64,000 bases of DNA from Pistricoccus aurantiacus (GTDB lineage: Bacteria > Pseudomonadota > Gammaproteobacteria > Pseudomonadales > Halomonadaceae), in NCBI RefSeq assembly GCF_007954585.1, contig NZ_CP042382.1, forward strand, positions 3,348,001 to 3,412,000, written 5' to 3'. This document shows positions 15,485 through 26,021 of the stretch, piece after piece. The notes below the pieces were generated by a model. The model was not told the origin of the DNA, made no database searches, and saw nothing but the letters and a program-made list of their open reading frames with translations. The translations under genes and the position numbers were made by a program. How positions within the stretch are numbered: position 1 is the first letter of the stretch; the number at the start of each line of letters is the position of its first letter.

Positions 15485-16975
15485 TTAGTCAAGATTATCC
15501 AAACCGCGCTCCGCCATGGCCACGGCGCGAAACAGCGCCCGTCCTTTATTCAGAGTTTCCTGCCATTCGAGTTCCGGCTGAGAATCCGCCACCACCCCGG
15601 CCCCGGCCTGGATATGCACCTCGCCATCCTTGATCACGGCGGTGCGAATGGCGATAGCGGTATCCAGGTTGCCGTGCCAGGAGAGATAGCCCACCGCGCC
15701 GGAATACACGCCACGCTTGACCGGCTCCAGTTCGTCGATGATCTCCATGGCGCGAATCTTGGGGGCGCCGGAAAGCGTACCCGCTGGAAAAGTGGCGCGC
15801 AGCACGTCCATGGCGGAAAGCCCGGGTTTCAGGCGTCCGGTGACGTTGGAGACGATATGCATCACGTGGGAATAGCGCTCCACCGCCATGCGATCCGTGA
15901 CCTTCACCGTGCCGGTTTCGCTGATGCGCCCGATATCGTTGCGCCCCAGGTCGATCAGCATCAGATGCTCGGCGATCTCCTTGGGATCCTCGAGCAGCTC
16001 CCGCTCCAGGGCCTGATCTTCTTCCTCCGTATGCCCGCGCTTGCGCGTTCCCGCGAGAGGTCGCACCGTCACCTCGCCCTCCTCCAAGCGAGCAAGAATC
16101 TCCGGCGAGGAGCCCACCACCTGGTGATCCTCCAGATCGAGGAAGAACATGTAGGGAGATGGATTGAGGCTTCGCAAGGCGCGATAGAGATCCAGGGGCG
16201 GCGCCTGATAGGGAATCGACATGCGCTGGGAGGGCACGCATTGCATGATGTCCCCGGCCAGCACGTATTCCTTGATGGTTTCCACCGCCGCCTTGAAACC
16301 CGCCTCGGCGAAGCCGGATTCGAAGTGGGTTTCCTCGATGGCGCCACGACCGGTTCCCGGGCTCGCCGCATGGCCTTGATGATCGCGCAGGCGAACTTCC
16401 AAGGCATTCAGGCGCTCCTGGGCGCGATTCAAGGCATACGGAATTTGCGGGTCCGCATGGGTCCATAGGGTCAAGCGGCCCGAAAGATTGTCGAATACCA
16501 CCAGATCGTCGCAGACCATCAGCAGGATATCCGGCACGCCCAGGGGGTCCGCCTTCTCCACCGCTTTCAGCCGCGGCTCGATATAGCGAATGGTGTCGTA
16601 GCCGAAATACCCCACCAGACCACCGTCGAAACGCGGCTGATCGATGAGCTTCGGCACCTTGAAGCGGCTCTGAAAATTTTCGATCCAGGCCAGCGGGTCT
16701 TCGACCCGGGCAATCCCCTGAGGCTGCCCATCGACGATGTGGCGGACCTCGAAGCCGCGCACCTCGATGCGTTCCCGGCTCGGCAGTCCGATGATCGAAT
16801 AGCGCCCCCACTTTTCGCCGCCCTGCACGGATTCCAGCAGGAAGGTCCAGGGTTGACTCGCCAGCTTGAGGTAGGTGGACAGCGGCGTATCCAGGTCCGC
16901 GAGAACCTCCCGGGTCACCGGGATACGGTTGTAGCCGGCCTTGGCCAACTCATCGAAACGTTCGAGGGTCATCAT
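15485..16975 (-). CDS. trpE: Anthranilate synthase component I
   Basis: 496 residues. The N-terminal tryptophan-feedback site is visible as FLLESVQGG (about residues 45-53). The chorismate-binding catalytic domain carries [30 protein letters not shown]-like segments, [10 protein letters not shown] and [11 protein letters not shown]. It makes anthranilate from chorismate with ammonia from TrpG. Two ATG codons lie in tandem; the upstream one (16973-16975) has AAGGA at better spacing. It is the last gene of the rpe-GIY-YIG-gph-trpE run, 82 bases after gph. No tryptophan-rich leader peptide was seen before it. Confidence 0.96.
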   Translation of the reverse strand: MMTLERFDELAKAGYNRIPVTREVLADLDTPLSTYLKLASQPWTFLLESVQGGEKWGRYSIIGLPSRERIEVRGFEVRHIVDGQPQGIARVEDPLAWIENFQSRFKVPKLIDQPRFDGGLVGYFGYDTIRYIEPRLKAVEKADPLGVPDILLMVCDDLVVFDNLSGRLTLWTHADPQIPYALNRAQERLNALEVRLRDHQGHAASPGTGRGAIEETHFESGFAEAGFKAAVETIKEYVLAGDIMQCVPSQRMSIPYQAPPLDLYRALRSLNPSPYMFFLDLEDHQVVGSSPEILARLEEGEVTVRPLAGTRKRGHTEEEDQALERELLEDPKEIAEHLMLIDLGRNDIGRISETGTVKVTDRMAVERYSHVMHIVSNVTGRLKPGLSAMDVLRATFPAGTLSGAPKIRAMEIIDELEPVKRGVYSGAVGYLSWHGNLDTAIAIRTAVIKDGEVHIQAGAGVVADSQPELEWQETLNKGRALFRAVAMAERGLDNLD

Positions 16976-17057
16976 GCCCGGAAATCCTTAAATCAGCCGT
17001 CGTGGCGTCTTATCATGAGCTGCAGCGCAGCCTGAAGAGCGTGTTCCAAGAGCCTGT

Positions 17058-17759
17058 TCAAAAAATCTGGCGAAGAGACTCCACGACCAGATCCGGCTGG
17101 CTATGGGCGATCGGCTCGCCATGATTGTAACCGTAACTCACCGCCAGCGTGCGAAATCCCGCCGCTTGACCGGCTTCGATATCGTGGCGGGAGTCACCGA
17201 CCATCAGGCACGTTTCGGCGTCGACGCCAAAATGCTTCGCCGCGTGCAAAAGCGGCAGCGGATCCGGCTTCTTGCGGGACAAGGAGTCACCTCCCAGCCA
17301 CAAGCCGAAGAAGCTCGCCAGACCGAAATGCTCGAGCAGCGGCGCGATAAAGGCTTCCGGCTTGTTGGTCACCAGGGCCAGGTGAAGCCCGCGCGCCTTC
17401 AATGCCTCGAGCCCTTCCTTGACACCGGGATAGAGCCGGGTGGCGACCGCCGGCGCCTGGCCATAATGATACAGAAAACGCTGATGGACAGAATCGAGCA
17501 GTTCGCTTCCCGGTTTCTCTTCCAGGGCATCCGTCAAGGCGCGCTCCAGCAGCTTGCGGGAGCCGTTGCCGACCCAGTCGCGCACTTGGGCTTCCGGCGG
17601 CGCCGCCAACCCGTGATCCTTCAGCGCCCGGCCCACCGCCGTCGCCAGATCCGGCACCGAATCGATCAGGGTGCCGTCGAGGTCGAAAACGACCGCCTGA
17701 ATCGCATCGAGAATGCTATTTCCATCAAAAACGTTACGTCGACTTGATGACGTTGTCAT
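17058..17759 (-). CDS. gph: Phosphoglycolate phosphatase (HAD family)
   Basis: 233 residues. HAD motif [13 protein letters not shown] (about residues 23-34), motif II LVTNKP, and motifs [14 protein letters not shown] and [12 protein letters not shown] are all present with a helical cap between I and II. It removes 2-phosphoglycolate formed during DNA repair. Order rpe-gph-trpE is classical in pseudomonads and relatives. The ATG at 17757-17759 lies inside the upstream GIY-YIG gene (26-base overlap), suggesting coupled translation; the first 15 residues or so are outside the conserved domain. Confidence 0.92.
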   Translation of the reverse strand: MTTSSSRRNVFDGNSILDAIQAVVFDLDGTLIDSVPDLATAVGRALKDHGLAAPPEAQVRDWVGNGSRKLLERALTDALEEKPGSELLDSVHQRFLYHYGQAPAVATRLYPGVKEGLEALKARGLHLALVTNKPEAFIAPLLEHFGLASFFGLWLGGDSLSRKKPDPLPLLHAAKHFGVDAETCLMVGDSRHDIEAGQAAGFRTLAVSYGYNHGEPIAHSQPDLVVESLRQIF

Positions 17760-18072
17760 GATTGCCCTCAGGGTTTTGTCTATCGGAAAGCGTCAGACCT
17801 TGCCCGGCACTTTCCAACCAGGCCCGCTTGGCCGATGCGGACTGTCTCTTGAGCCAGGCTTCGAGCTTCAGCGCCTCGCTGCGACTGCCGACCGCCTGCT
17901 GATGAACCAGGCGCAGCGGCCCCTTGCCTCGCAGCGCCTTGGCACCGCGTCTGCCGCTGCGATGTTCGATGAGACGCCGTTCGACGTTCGTGGTAATGCC
18001 GGTGTAAAGCGCGCCCGCCGCCGTCTCTATCAGATAGAGAGACCAGTCCAGCGTCGTTTCAGCGCTGGACAC
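17734..18072 (-). CDS. Small GIY-YIG nuclease-domain protein (YhbQ-like)
   Basis: 112 residues, nearly all one GIY-YIG domain of the UPF0213/YhbQ type: [19 protein letters not shown] gives the two signature strands (Y-L-I and Y-T-G), followed by the conserved arginine in VERRLIEH and a C-terminal helix [10 protein letters not shown]. Such single-domain proteins may cut branched or damaged DNA, but biological roles are poorly defined. It overlaps rpe by 14 bases and gph by 26, so it is translated within that operon. Its position between rpe and gph is unusual relative to the rpe-gph pair known in other gammaproteobacteria. Confidence 0.85.
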   Translation of the reverse strand: MSSAETTLDWSLYLIETAAGALYTGITTNVERRLIEHRSGRRGAKALRGKGPLRLVHQQAVGSRSEALKLEAWLKRQSASAKRAWLESAGQGLTLSDRQNPEGNHDNVIKST

Positions 18073-18751
18073 GGGCGAGTTCGTCCCGAAACGCCTGAAT
18101 CACGGCGTCGTAGTGATGCGGGTCGCTTTCGCTGCGTGCATTGAAGATAGCCGAGCCGGCGACGAAGGTATCCGCCCCGGCCTGGGCGATCTCGCGAATG
18201 TTGTCCACCTTGACGCCACCGTCGATTTCCAGATGGATATCGCATCCGCTGGCGTCGATCCGGCGGCGTGCCTCCCGCAGCTTGTCCAGCGTGCCGGGAA
18301 TGAACGACTGACCGCCGAAGCCCGGATTGACGCTCATCAGCAGGATCATGTCGAGCTTGTCCATCACATGGTCGAGGTGATTGAGCGGCGTGGCCGGATT
18401 GAACACCAGCCCCGCCCGGCAGCCACCGTCCCGGACAAGTTGCAGGGAGCGGTCGATATGCTCGCTGGCTTCCGGATGGAAAGTGACATAAGTGGCTCCA
18501 GCCTCGATGAACGCCTCGATCATGCGATCCACCGGCTTGACCATCAGGTGCACGTCGATGGGCGCGCTCACCCCATGATCCCGCAGCGCCCGACACACCA
18601 TCGGCCCGATAGTCAGGTTGGGCACGTAATGGTTGTCCATCACGTCGAAATGCACGATGTCCGCGCCGGATGCGAGCACGTCATAGACTTCCTGACCCAG
18701 GCGGGCGAAGTCGGCGGACAGGATCGAAGGAGCGAGCTTGAAATCGGGCAT
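18059..18751 (-). CDS. rpe: Ribulose-phosphate 3-epimerase
   Basis: 230 residues from the ATG at 18749-18751, giving the standard start [19 protein letters not shown]. The TIM-barrel shows [16 protein letters not shown] (metal-binding His and Asp), [16 protein letters not shown] and EIDGGV (second catalytic Asp), and AGSAIF. It interconverts ribulose 5-phosphate and xylulose 5-phosphate in the pentose phosphate pathway. An in-frame extension of 28 codons upstream is rejected because it precedes the universal N-terminus. First gene of the run leading to trpE. Confidence 0.95.
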   Translation of the reverse strand: MPDFKLAPSILSADFARLGQEVYDVLASGADIVHFDVMDNHYVPNLTIGPMVCRALRDHGVSAPIDVHLMVKPVDRMIEAFIEAGATYVTFHPEASEHIDRSLQLVRDGGCRAGLVFNPATPLNHLDHVMDKLDMILLMSVNPGFGGQSFIPGTLDKLREARRRIDASGCDIHLEIDGGVKVDNIREIAQAGADTFVAGSAIFNARSESDPHHYDAVIQAFRDELARVQR

Positions 18752-18935
18752 AAGCGGACCAGTGTTCGGCGGGAAATGAGTTCGCCATTCTAGAACATGG
18801 CGCCGTAAAAAACAGGCTGGCAAGGCGAAGGACACGATGACGTAGCGTTCGCCAAGGAGAGCGGCAAGCGCTGTTACAAGTGGCTATCATGAACTGGCAG
18901 GCGTCAATAAACATAAATCGACAGAGGCATGGACG

Positions 18936-20657
18936 ATGATATTTCCAAGTAGACGATTACTCGCTCTTGTCGCGATATGCGGACTGAACATCTCGCTGAC
19001 GAACGCCCAGGAGGCCATTCTCGAAGGCGAGCGCTTTCATCCGGAACTCGGTACCAGCGGCATGGTGGCCACCAGCCATTTCCTGGCGTCCCAGGTGGCG
19101 CATGACACCTTGGCCCAAGGCGGCAACGCGGTGGATGCGGCGGTGACCGCAGGCTTCGCTCTCGCCGTGACCCAGCCCCGCTCCGGCAATATCGGCGGCG
19201 GCGGTTTTATGCTCATTTCGGACGAGAACACCGGTGAGGTGGTGGCTATCGACTATCGCGAGGAAGCCCCGTCCGCGGCTTTCGAGACCATGTTCCAGGA
19301 CGAGAATGGTGAGGCAGTGGCGGAGCTTTCCCGCTATACCCACAACGCCTCCGGCGTGCCCGGCACCGTGGCGGGACTGGCCATGGCGTTGGAGCAATAC
19401 GGCACCCTGAGCCTCTCGGAAGCCTTGGCGCCGGCGATCGAGCTGGCGAAGGAGGGCTTCGTGCTGCCGCCGCGTTTCGTCGAGGGCATTCGCGATATCC
19501 GCAATCGCCTGGAACCCTGGGAGGCCTCCCGCAAGAAGTTCTTCAAGGAAGATGGCAGCCTCTATCAGGCCGGCGAGACCTTCAGGCAGCCAGATCTGGC
19601 GGCAACATTGCAGCGTATCGCCGACCAGGGGCCGCGGGAGTTCTACGAGGGCGAGACTGCTGACTTGATCGTCGCGGAAATGGAAAAACACGGCGGCATG
19701 ATGACCGCGGAGGATCTCGCCAGCTACCAGCCTATCATTCGTGAACCCAGCCACGGCAGTTATCGCGGCCATGAGATCTACGCCATGAGCCCACCCTCTT
19801 CCGGTGGCGCCCATATCGTGCAGATGCTCAATATTCTCGAGGGTTACGATATCAACGAGATGGGCTTCAATTCCGCCGCCACCATCCATGTCATGGCGGA
19901 AGCCATGAAACGTGCCTACGCGGATCGCTCCGAGTACCTGGGGGATACGGATTTCATTAGCGTGCCTCTGGAAGGCATCACTTCCGAGGGCTATGCAGAC
20001 GAACTGCGCGGTCAGATCGACATGGACAAGGCCACACCCAGCGAAACCATCGCCCCGGGCAACCCATTGCCCTACGAGTCCAACGAGACCACCCACTTCT
20101 CCATCGCCGACAGTAACGGCCTGGCGGTTTCCAATACCTATACCATCAATTTCAGCTACGGCTCCGGCATCGTGGTGGAAGGGGCGGGCTTTCTGCTCAA
20201 CAACGAGATGGACGATTTCTCCGCCAAGCCCGGAGTGCCCAACGCCTACGGTCTGATCGGCGGCGAGGCCAACAAGATCGAGCCCGGCAAGCGCATGCTC
20301 TCCTCCATGACCCCGACCATTGTCAAGAAGGACGGCAAGAACTACCTGGTGACCGGCAGCCCCGGGGGCTCGCGGATTATCACCACCACTTTGCAGGTGC
20401 TTATGAACGTGATCGACCACAAGATGAATATTCAGACCGCAGTCAGCGTGCCTCGCATTCATCATCAGTGGCTGCCGGACGAGATTCGGGTCGAGCAGGG
20501 TATCAGCCCGGATACCGTCGAGCTGCTTGAGGAAAAGGGCCACAAGGTGAGTCAGCAGGAAGCCATGGGCGCCGCCCAGTCGCTGCTGATCGACGAGGGC
20601 ATGTATTTCGGCGGCGCGGACCCGCGGCGATCCACTTCTTCCGCAATGGGACTTTGA
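18936..20657 (+). CDS. ggt: Gamma-glutamyltransferase (periplasmic)
   Basis: 573 residues. Signal peptide at 1-24 (cleavage near TNAQ-EAI). Family segments: [29 protein letters not shown], the autoprocessing site [10 protein letters not shown] in which the second threonine becomes the catalytic N-terminal nucleophile of the small subunit (about residue 387), and [14 protein letters not shown]. It cleaves or transfers the gamma-glutamyl group of glutathione and related compounds, which permits sulfur and amino-acid recovery. The ATG at 18936 is preceded by ACAGAGG. The sulfate transport operon follows after a terminator, so the two are linked in theme but probably not in transcription. Confidence 0.94.
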   Translation: MIFPSRRLLALVAICGLNISLTNAQEAILEGERFHPELGTSGMVATSHFLASQVAHDTLAQGGNAVDAAVTAGFALAVTQPRSGNIGGGGFMLISDENTGEVVAIDYREEAPSAAFETMFQDENGEAVAELSRYTHNASGVPGTVAGLAMALEQYGTLSLSEALAPAIELAKEGFVLPPRFVEGIRDIRNRLEPWEASRKKFFKEDGSLYQAGETFRQPDLAATLQRIADQGPREFYEGETADLIVAEMEKHGGMMTAEDLASYQPIIREPSHGSYRGHEIYAMSPPSSGGAHIVQMLNILEGYDINEMGFNSAATIHVMAEAMKRAYADRSEYLGDTDFISVPLEGITSEGYADELRGQIDMDKATPSETIAPGNPLPYESNETTHFSIADSNGLAVSNTYTINFSYGSGIVVEGAGFLLNNEMDDFSAKPGVPNAYGLIGGEANKIEPGKRMLSSMTPTIVKKDGKNYLVTGSPGGSRIITTTLQVLMNVIDHKMNIQTAVSVPRIHHQWLPDEIRVEQGISPDTVELLEEKGHKVSQQEAMGAAQSLLIDEGMYFGGADPRRSTSSAMGL

Positions 20658-20684
20658 AACTCACCATCTCTCATTCCCACTTTT

Positions 20685-20704
20685 ACCCCGGCGCCAGCCG
20701 GGGT
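20685..20704 (+). terminator. Terminator-like hairpin after ggt
   Basis: Stem ACCCCGGC / GCCGGGGT (8 bp, loop GCCA) 28 bases after the ggt stop, followed by a weak T-rich stretch TTCTGATTT. It should separate ggt from the sulfate transporter genes. Confidence 0.6.
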
Positions 20705-20848
20705 TCTGATTTGTGGTTCAGGTTGTGCCGGTTGGGCACATGTTGTTTCCCTATCAAGCATATTCACAAAAAGAATAAAAAATCCTATTTTCATTCCATA
20801 ATGACTGCTTTAGTCTTTGAACATCGCTTTTTCCCGACTGGAGTCGTC
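20705..20848 (+). promoter_or_regulatory. Predicted CysB-dependent promoter of the sulfate transport operon
   Basis: This 144-base stretch is very AT-rich around 20760-20815. CATAAT at 20797-20802 could be a -10; there is no matching -35, as expected of activator-dependent promoters. ATTCCATAA (20793-20801), preceded by TATTTTC, is repeated on the cysB strand upstream of cysB. CysB control is inferred from the gene functions and this shared element. GGAG lies 6 bases before the sbp start. Confidence 0.45.
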
Positions 20849-21862
20849 ATGTCTTTTCTTACCCTACGCGCTGGCGTCGTTGCCACCGCCCTGACCGCGA
20901 GCCTGGGGCTTGCCGCGCCGGCCCTGGCGGCGGATCGCGAGCTGCTGAACTCCTCCTACGATATCGCCCGGGAGCTGTTTGCCACCATCAACCCGGAATT
21001 CATCGACTGGTGGCAGGAGCAGCAGGACGAAAGCGTCGACGTCAAACAGTCCCACGGCGGTTCCTCCAAGCAGGCCCGAGCCATCCTTCAGGGGCTCAAG
21101 GCGGACGTGGTGACCTTCAATCAGGTCACCGACGTCGACGTGCTGGCGGAGGCGGGCCTGGTGGCGGAAGACTGGCAGCAGCAGTTCCCCAACAACGCCT
21201 CACCCTATTACTCCACCACCGCCTTCCTGGTGCGGGAGGGCAACCCCAATGGCATCGAAAGTTGGGACGATCTGATCGAGGACGATGTGGAGATCGTTTT
21301 CCCCAACCCCAAGACCTCCGGCAACGGCCGTTACACCTACCTGGCCGCCTGGGGCTACGCGGATCGGGAGCTTGACGGCGATGAAGAGAAGATTCGCGAG
21401 TTCATGAAGCAGTTTCTGAATAACGTCAAGGTCTTCGATACCGGCGGCCGGGGCGCCACCACCACCTTCGTCGAGCGTAATATCGGCGACGTGCTGATCA
21501 GCTTCGAGTCCGAGGTCAACAACATTCGCAAGGAATACGGCGAGGACGACTACGACGTGGTGGTGCCGCCGGTGAGCATCCTGGCGGAATTCCCGGTAGC
21601 GGTGGTCGAGCAATACGCGGAGCGCAACGACAACCTGGACCTGGCCAAGGGCTACCTGGACTACCTGTATACGGAAGAAGCCCAGCGCCTGCTGGCGGGC
21701 TTCAACTACCGGGTCAACGACGAGACCGTGCAGCAGGAGTTCGCGGATCAGTTTCCCAAAACCGAGCTGCTGCGGGTCGAGGACGTCTTCGGGGGCTGGA
21801 ACGAGGTGATGGATCAGCACTTCGCCGGCGGCGGCATCCTGGATCAGTTGCAGCGTCGATAA
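20849..21862 (+). CDS. sbp: Sulfate ABC transporter, periplasmic sulfate/thiosulfate-binding protein
   Basis: 337 residues from the ATG at 20849 (GGAG upstream). A signal peptide ends at about residue 27 (APALA-ADRE). Family marks are [13 protein letters not shown] at the mature N-terminus, the oxyanion loop [26 protein letters not shown], and the signature [19 protein letters not shown]. It captures sulfate or thiosulfate for the CysTWA permease encoded next. Whether it is best called Sbp or CysP cannot be settled by eye. First gene of the operon. Confidence 0.93.
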   Translation: MSFLTLRAGVVATALTASLGLAAPALAADRELLNSSYDIARELFATINPEFIDWWQEQQDESVDVKQSHGGSSKQARAILQGLKADVVTFNQVTDVDVLAEAGLVAEDWQQQFPNNASPYYSTTAFLVREGNPNGIESWDDLIEDDVEIVFPNPKTSGNGRYTYLAAWGYADRELDGDEEKIREFMKQFLNNVKVFDTGGRGATTTFVERNIGDVLISFESEVNNIRKEYGEDDYDVVVPPVSILAEFPVAVVEQYAERNDNLDLAKGYLDYLYTEEAQRLLAGFNYRVNDETVQQEFADQFPKTELLRVEDVFGGWNEVMDQHFAGGGILDQLQRR

Positions 21863-21863
21863 G

Positions 21864-22721
21864 ATGAGTAGTACGACTCTGTTTGCCAGGGCGGCGTCCA
21901 AGAGAGTGCTGCCCGGGTTCGGCCTTTCCCTGGGCGTCGTGCTGCTGTACGTGTCGCTGATCCTGCTGCTGCCCATGACCAGCTTGATCGGCGAGCTTTC
22001 CCAGCTGAGCCTGGCGGAGTACTGGGCGATCATCAGCGAGGAGCGGGTGGTGGCGAGCTATACCATCACCATCCTGGCGGCGGCGATCGCCGCCATCGTC
22101 AACGCCGTATTCGGCCTGCTGATGGCCTGGGTGCTGGTGCGCTACGACTTTCCGGGCAAGCGCCTGCTGGACGCGCTGATGGATCTGCCTTTCGCCCTGC
22201 CCACGGCGGTGGCGGGCATCACCCTGGCAACCATGTATTCCAGCAGCGGCTTTATGGGCCGACTATTGGCGCCATTAGGAATTGAAGTGGCGTACACTTG
22301 GGTGGGTATTGCCCTTGCCATGGCCTTCACCAGCATTCCCTTCGTGGTGCGCACGGTACAGCCGGTGCTCGAGGATCTGCCGGTGGAGATCGACGAAGCG
22401 GCGCTGACCCTGGGCGCCAGTGACGGGCTGGCGTTTCGCCGGGTGATCCTGCCGCTTCTGTGGCCGGCGCTGGTCACCGGCACCGGTCTTGCCTTCGTTC
22501 GCTCCCTGGGAGAGTTCGGCGCGGTGATCTTCATCGCCGGCAACATGCCTTATGAGACGGAAATCACCTCTCTGATGATCTTCGTCAAGCTGCAGGAATA
22601 CGACTACGCCGGCGCCTCCGCTATTGCTTCCGTGGTACTGGCGGTATCGCTGTTGCTGCTGCTGGCACTGAATCTCTGGCAGGGCCATTTCGTCAAACGC
22701 CTGCATGGAGGCAAGAGCTGA
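21864..22721 (+). CDS. cysT: Sulfate ABC transporter permease CysT (CysU)
   Basis: 285 residues with six predicted membrane helices and the binding-protein-dependent transport loop EIDEAALTLGASDGLAFRRVILPLL (about residues 170-195), where the EAA motif contacts the ATPase. It starts one base after the sbp stop and its TGA overlaps the cysW ATG, so the operon is translationally coupled. LPTAVAGITLA and SLGEFGAVIFIAGNMP are typical of the CysT branch. Confidence 0.94.
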   Translation: MSSTTLFARAASKRVLPGFGLSLGVVLLYVSLILLLPMTSLIGELSQLSLAEYWAIISEERVVASYTITILAAAIAAIVNAVFGLLMAWVLVRYDFPGKRLLDALMDLPFALPTAVAGITLATMYSSSGFMGRLLAPLGIEVAYTWVGIALAMAFTSIPFVVRTVQPVLEDLPVEIDEAALTLGASDGLAFRRVILPLLWPALVTGTGLAFVRSLGEFGAVIFIAGNMPYETEITSLMIFVKLQEYDYAGASAIASVVLAVSLLLLLALNLWQGHFVKRLHGGKS

Positions 22722-23548
22722 TGCAACGTATCGGCGACAAACCGACGACACGCCGCTGGCTGATCGGTACGGGGGTGGCGCTGTCCTTGCTTTTCCTGCT
22801 GCTGCCGTTGGTGGCGATCTTCGCTCAGGCCTTCGCCGAAGGCATCGGCCTTTTCTGGGAAAACCTCAGCGACGAATACACCCTGGCGGCCATTGGTCTG
22901 ACCCTGTTCATTGCGGTGCTGACCATCCCGATCAACCTGGTTTTTGGCGTGTTCCTGGCCTGGCTGGTGACTCGCTTCGAGTTTCCCGGGCGGCGCCTGC
23001 TGCAGACCCTGATCGATATTCCCTTCGCCGTCTCGCCGGTGGTAGCGGGACTGGTCTACCTGCTGTTGTACGGGCGCACCGGCTGGATCGGCGGCTGGCT
23101 GGACGGCCATGACATTCAACTGATGTTCGCCTGGCCGGGAATCGTCCTGGTCACTCTGTTCGTGACCTGCCCCTTCGTTGCCCGGGAGCTGATTCCCTTG
23201 ATGCAGGCCCAGGGCGCTCGTGAAGAGGAAGCTGCGGTGACCCTCGGCGCTTCCGGCTTCACGATCTTTCGCCGGGTCACTTTGCCCAATATCAAATGGG
23301 CACTCTTGTATGGCGTGATTCTCACCAATGCCCGGGCGGTAGGGGAATTCGGCGCGGTTTCGGTAGTCTCTGGGTCGATTCGCGGCGAAACCAATACCCT
23401 GCCGCTGCACGTCGAGCTGCTGTACCAGGACTACAACACCGTCGGCGCTTTCACCGCCGCCGCCCTGTTGGCCCTGATTGCCCTGTTCACCTTGGCCGCC
23501 AAGGCCGGCCTGGAATGGCGCGCCGCGCGCCGGGAGGAATTCCGATGA
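22721..23548 (+). CDS. cysW: Sulfate ABC transporter permease CysW
   Basis: 275 residues, six membrane helices, EAA loop [22 protein letters not shown] (about residues 169-190) and the CysW-type [20 protein letters not shown] near the C-terminus. The ATG overlaps the cysT stop (TGATG) and its own TGA overlaps the cysA ATG. Partner of CysT in the inner-membrane sulfate/thiosulfate channel. Confidence 0.94.
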   Translation: MQRIGDKPTTRRWLIGTGVALSLLFLLLPLVAIFAQAFAEGIGLFWENLSDEYTLAAIGLTLFIAVLTIPINLVFGVFLAWLVTRFEFPGRRLLQTLIDIPFAVSPVVAGLVYLLLYGRTGWIGGWLDGHDIQLMFAWPGIVLVTLFVTCPFVARELIPLMQAQGAREEEAAVTLGASGFTIFRRVTLPNIKWALLYGVILTNARAVGEFGAVSVVSGSIRGETNTLPLHVELLYQDYNTVGAFTAAALLALIALFTLAAKAGLEWRAARREEFR

Positions 23549-24654
23549 GCATTCGCCTGACCAACATTTCCAAGACCTTCGGCAAGACCACCGCGCTTTA
23601 TCCACTGGACTTGGATATCGCCGAAGGCGAACTGGTGGGACTGCTCGGCCCCTCCGGCTCCGGCAAGACCACGCTATTGCGCATCATCGCCGGCCTGGAA
23701 CAGGCGGATCGCGGCGCTCAGGCGGGGCGTATCCACGCCGGACGTATCCATTTCGGCGCACGGGACGTAACCAACGTCCATGTGCGGGACCGGCGCATCG
23801 GCTTCGTGTTTCAGCACTATGCGCTGTTTCGCCATATGAGCGTGTTCGACAACGTGGCCTTCGGCCTGACCGCCCTGCCCCGGCGGGATCGTCCTTCCAG
23901 CGGCGAGATTCGCACTCGGGTCCATCGTCTGCTTGAGATGGTGCAGCTGGAAACTTTTGCCAACCGCTACCCGGCGCAGCTTTCCGGCGGTCAGCAGCAG
24001 CGGGTTTCCCTGGCTCGCGCCCTGGCACTGAAGCCGGACGTACTGCTGCTCGACGAACCCTTCGGCGCGCTGGATGCCAAGGTGCGTCAGGAGCTGCGCC
24101 GCTGGCTGCGTCATCTTCACGACGAACTGGGCTTTACCAGCGTCTTCGTGACCCACGATCAAGAAGAAGCGCTGGAGCTTTCCGATCGAGTGGTGGTGAT
24201 GAGCAACGGCCGAATCGAGCAGATCGACGAGCCGGATACCCTCTATCGCGCTCCGGCCAACCGTTTCGTGTTCGAGTTCCTGGGGGACGTCAATCGGCTG
24301 GAGGGCGAAGTGCGCAACGGTATCCTGACCTGCGGCGACGCCCGGCTCGCGGTGGATCTGCCGAACGGCCACCAGGAACTGCTGATGCGCCCCCACGAGT
24401 TGAGGTTGACCATCAACCCCAGCGAAACTACCCATCTACCGGCCATAGTCACCGCTATCGCCCCGGTAGGAGCGGAAATCCGCGTCGAACTGGAAGCGGA
24501 TTGGCTCCCGTCACCCTGGCTGGCCACCCTGCGCCACGCGGATTTCGAGCGCCTGGATATTCGCCGCGGCCAGCGGCTATATATCGAACTACGCCGCTGG
24601 CATCGTTTCGACAAGGATCCGGCCAGTCATGCCGGTTTCGCCTTGGCTTCCTGA
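23545..24654 (+). CDS. cysA: Sulfate/thiosulfate ABC transporter ATP-binding protein
   Basis: 369 residues from the ATG at 23545, which overlaps the cysW stop and has GGGAGGA upstream. Walker [10 protein letters not shown] (about residues 36-44), Q-loop FQHYALF, signature [17 protein letters not shown], Walker [15 protein letters not shown], and H-loop [10 protein letters not shown]-terminal regulatory TOBE-like domain follows (about residues 240-369). It powers sulfate import; the last gene of sbp-cysT-cysW-cysA. Confidence 0.95.
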   Translation: MSIRLTNISKTFGKTTALYPLDLDIAEGELVGLLGPSGSGKTTLLRIIAGLEQADRGAQAGRIHAGRIHFGARDVTNVHVRDRRIGFVFQHYALFRHMSVFDNVAFGLTALPRRDRPSSGEIRTRVHRLLEMVQLETFANRYPAQLSGGQQQRVSLARALALKPDVLLLDEPFGALDAKVRQELRRWLRHLHDELGFTSVFVTHDQEEALELSDRVVVMSNGRIEQIDEPDTLYRAPANRFVFEFLGDVNRLEGEVRNGILTCGDARLAVDLPNGHQELLMRPHELRLTINPSETTHLPAIVTAIAPVGAEIRVELEADWLPSPWLATLRHADFERLDIRRGQRLYIELRRWHRFDKDPASHAGFALAS

Positions 24655-24726
24655 AGGGAGCCATCTTTGTTGTCTTCAGGTAAGGGCTTATACTGCTTTT
24701 TGTTATTTCCCGAGCCTGGAGTCATG

Positions 24727-25317
24727 ATGAATCCCTTGCGCCGTTTGAAAACTGCACTGCTGTTGGCAGCCATGGTGTTTATTGCCGGCTGCGCCAGCCC
24801 TCACTATCTGCAGCCCAATCCTAAGCTGAGCGCGGAATTGCCCCCCAGCGGCAGTGGCCAACAGGTCACCCTCAACGTGCTGGACGAGCGGGAAAGCGAA
24901 GTGCTGGGCACCCGCACCGGCTCTGCCATGTCCACCGCCACCATTACCGTGAATGCCCATGAAGTGGTGCCCAAGCTGAAGACCCAGGCGGAGCGAGCGC
25001 TGCGGGAAATGGGCTTCACGCCGACGGATCAGGCCGCCCCGAATCGGCCCAGCCTTACTCTGTCTCTGGCAAAGCTTGGCTACGAGCGCGGTGAAACCAA
25101 GCCACTGATCGACGAAGCCAGACTGGAAGCCATTCTCCAGGCGGTGGTCATCAACGGCAACACCAAATATACCGGCCGCTATACTTCCCGGCATACCCAA
25201 GGCTATGCGATTCGCCCCAGTCTTGAAGCCAACACCCGCATGGTCAACGATATGCTCAGCGATGCCCTGAACCGCACCTTCAGCGATCCGAAAATCGGCA
25301 GCATACTCGCCAGGTAA
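24727..25317 (+). CDS. YajG-family outer-membrane lipoprotein
   Basis: 196 residues from the second of two tandem ATGs (24727), chosen because GGAG at 24718-24721 is then 5 bases away. A lipoprotein signal MNPLRRLKTALLLAAMVFIAGC ends in the lipobox I-A-G-C, with serine, not aspartate, after the mature +1 region (CASPHY), which suggests outer-membrane sorting. The body matches the YajG pattern (VLDERESEVLGTRTG; a late TRMVNDMLSDALNRTFSD). Function of YajG proteins is not established. It follows cysA by 72 bases on the same strand and converges on tpm. Confidence 0.75.
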   Translation: MNPLRRLKTALLLAAMVFIAGCASPHYLQPNPKLSAELPPSGSGQQVTLNVLDERESEVLGTRTGSAMSTATITVNAHEVVPKLKTQAERALREMGFTPTDQAAPNRPSLTLSLAKLGYERGETKPLIDEARLEAILQAVVINGNTKYTGRYTSRHTQGYAIRPSLEANTRMVNDMLSDALNRTFSDPKIGSILAR

Positions 25318-25349
25318 GACCTTCTCGAAAGACCGGCCCCCAAACCTTC

Positions 25350-25976
25350 TCAGGCAACGGGGCCGCGTCGCGTCAAAGCCCAGACGCTTTCCTGCCAGCC
25401 TCTGTCATCCGTTTTACCGTCCTCGAGGTGGGTCAGCTCGAAATTGGGCGTAAAGAGTTTTTCCACTTCCTCATGTCCGACGCTGTAGGGTGGCCCTTTG
25501 GCATTCGGCCGCATCAGACTGATCAGAAGACCCTTCGATCCTGGCGGAATCAGCTGGGCCAGATGGAAGGCATAGCGTTGCCGAGTTGGCTGGGGCAGGG
25601 CAATCAACGCCGCCCGATCATAGAAAGCGCCGATTTCCGCCGCATGGGCGATATGGAAGTGAAAGAAATCGCCGCACCACAGTTCCACGTTGCCTTGGCG
25701 CCAGATAGGAAAATCACCTTGCCGATAGCGCAGAGCGTCGCCCTGGCCTTCCGCGACGAACTGCTCGATAGCCGCCTCGGCGAGTTCGATACCCAGCACC
25801 GGATGGCCCTGCCCGGCCAGCCAGCGCATATCGAGACTCTTGCCGCACAATGGCACCAGTATCTTGCTACCCTGATTCTGCAGATCCGGCCAATAGCGCT
25901 CCAGCGCAGGATGCACCGCATCCCGATGAAACGCGATGCGCCCGTCTCGCCAGCGCTCAAGCCATTCGTTAGTCAT
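25350..25976 (-). CDS. tpm: Thiopurine S-methyltransferase family protein
   Basis: 208 residues. Residues match the bacterial TPMT pattern: EWLERWRDGRIAFHRDAVHP, the SAM-binding ILVPLCGKSLDMRWLAGQGHPVLGIELAE, and YDRAALIALP. These enzymes methylate thiopurines and, in some bacteria, selenium or tellurium compounds; the natural substrate is uncertain. Three starts are possible (GTG 25985, ATG 25982, ATG 25976); the last is used because GGGAAAGG is 8 bases upstream of it. Two facing DnaA-box-like sequences lie just upstream (26022-26044). Confidence 0.87.
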   Translation of the reverse strand: MTNEWLERWRDGRIAFHRDAVHPALERYWPDLQNQGSKILVPLCGKSLDMRWLAGQGHPVLGIELAEAAIEQFVAEGQGDALRYRQGDFPIWRQGNVELWCGDFFHFHIAHAAEIGAFYDRAALIALPQPTRQRYAFHLAQLIPPGSKGLLISLMRPNAKGPPYSVGHEEVEKLFTPNFELTHLEDGKTDDRGWQESVWALTRRGPVA

Positions 25977-26021
25977 TTCCATCACCTTTCCCGAGAAACC
26001 CCTGCCAGCTTGAGTTCGGCC

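Noticed and set aside
16976-17057. Tryptophan attenuator leader before trpE
   Set aside because: No short frame with tandem Trp codons and no terminator/antiterminator pair were found in the 82 bases between gph and trpE.
18957-20543. Long antisense frame opposite ggt (528 codons)
   Set aside because: Gly/His/Val-rich composition typical of GC-rich shadow frames; the sense strand encodes a clear gamma-glutamyltransferase.
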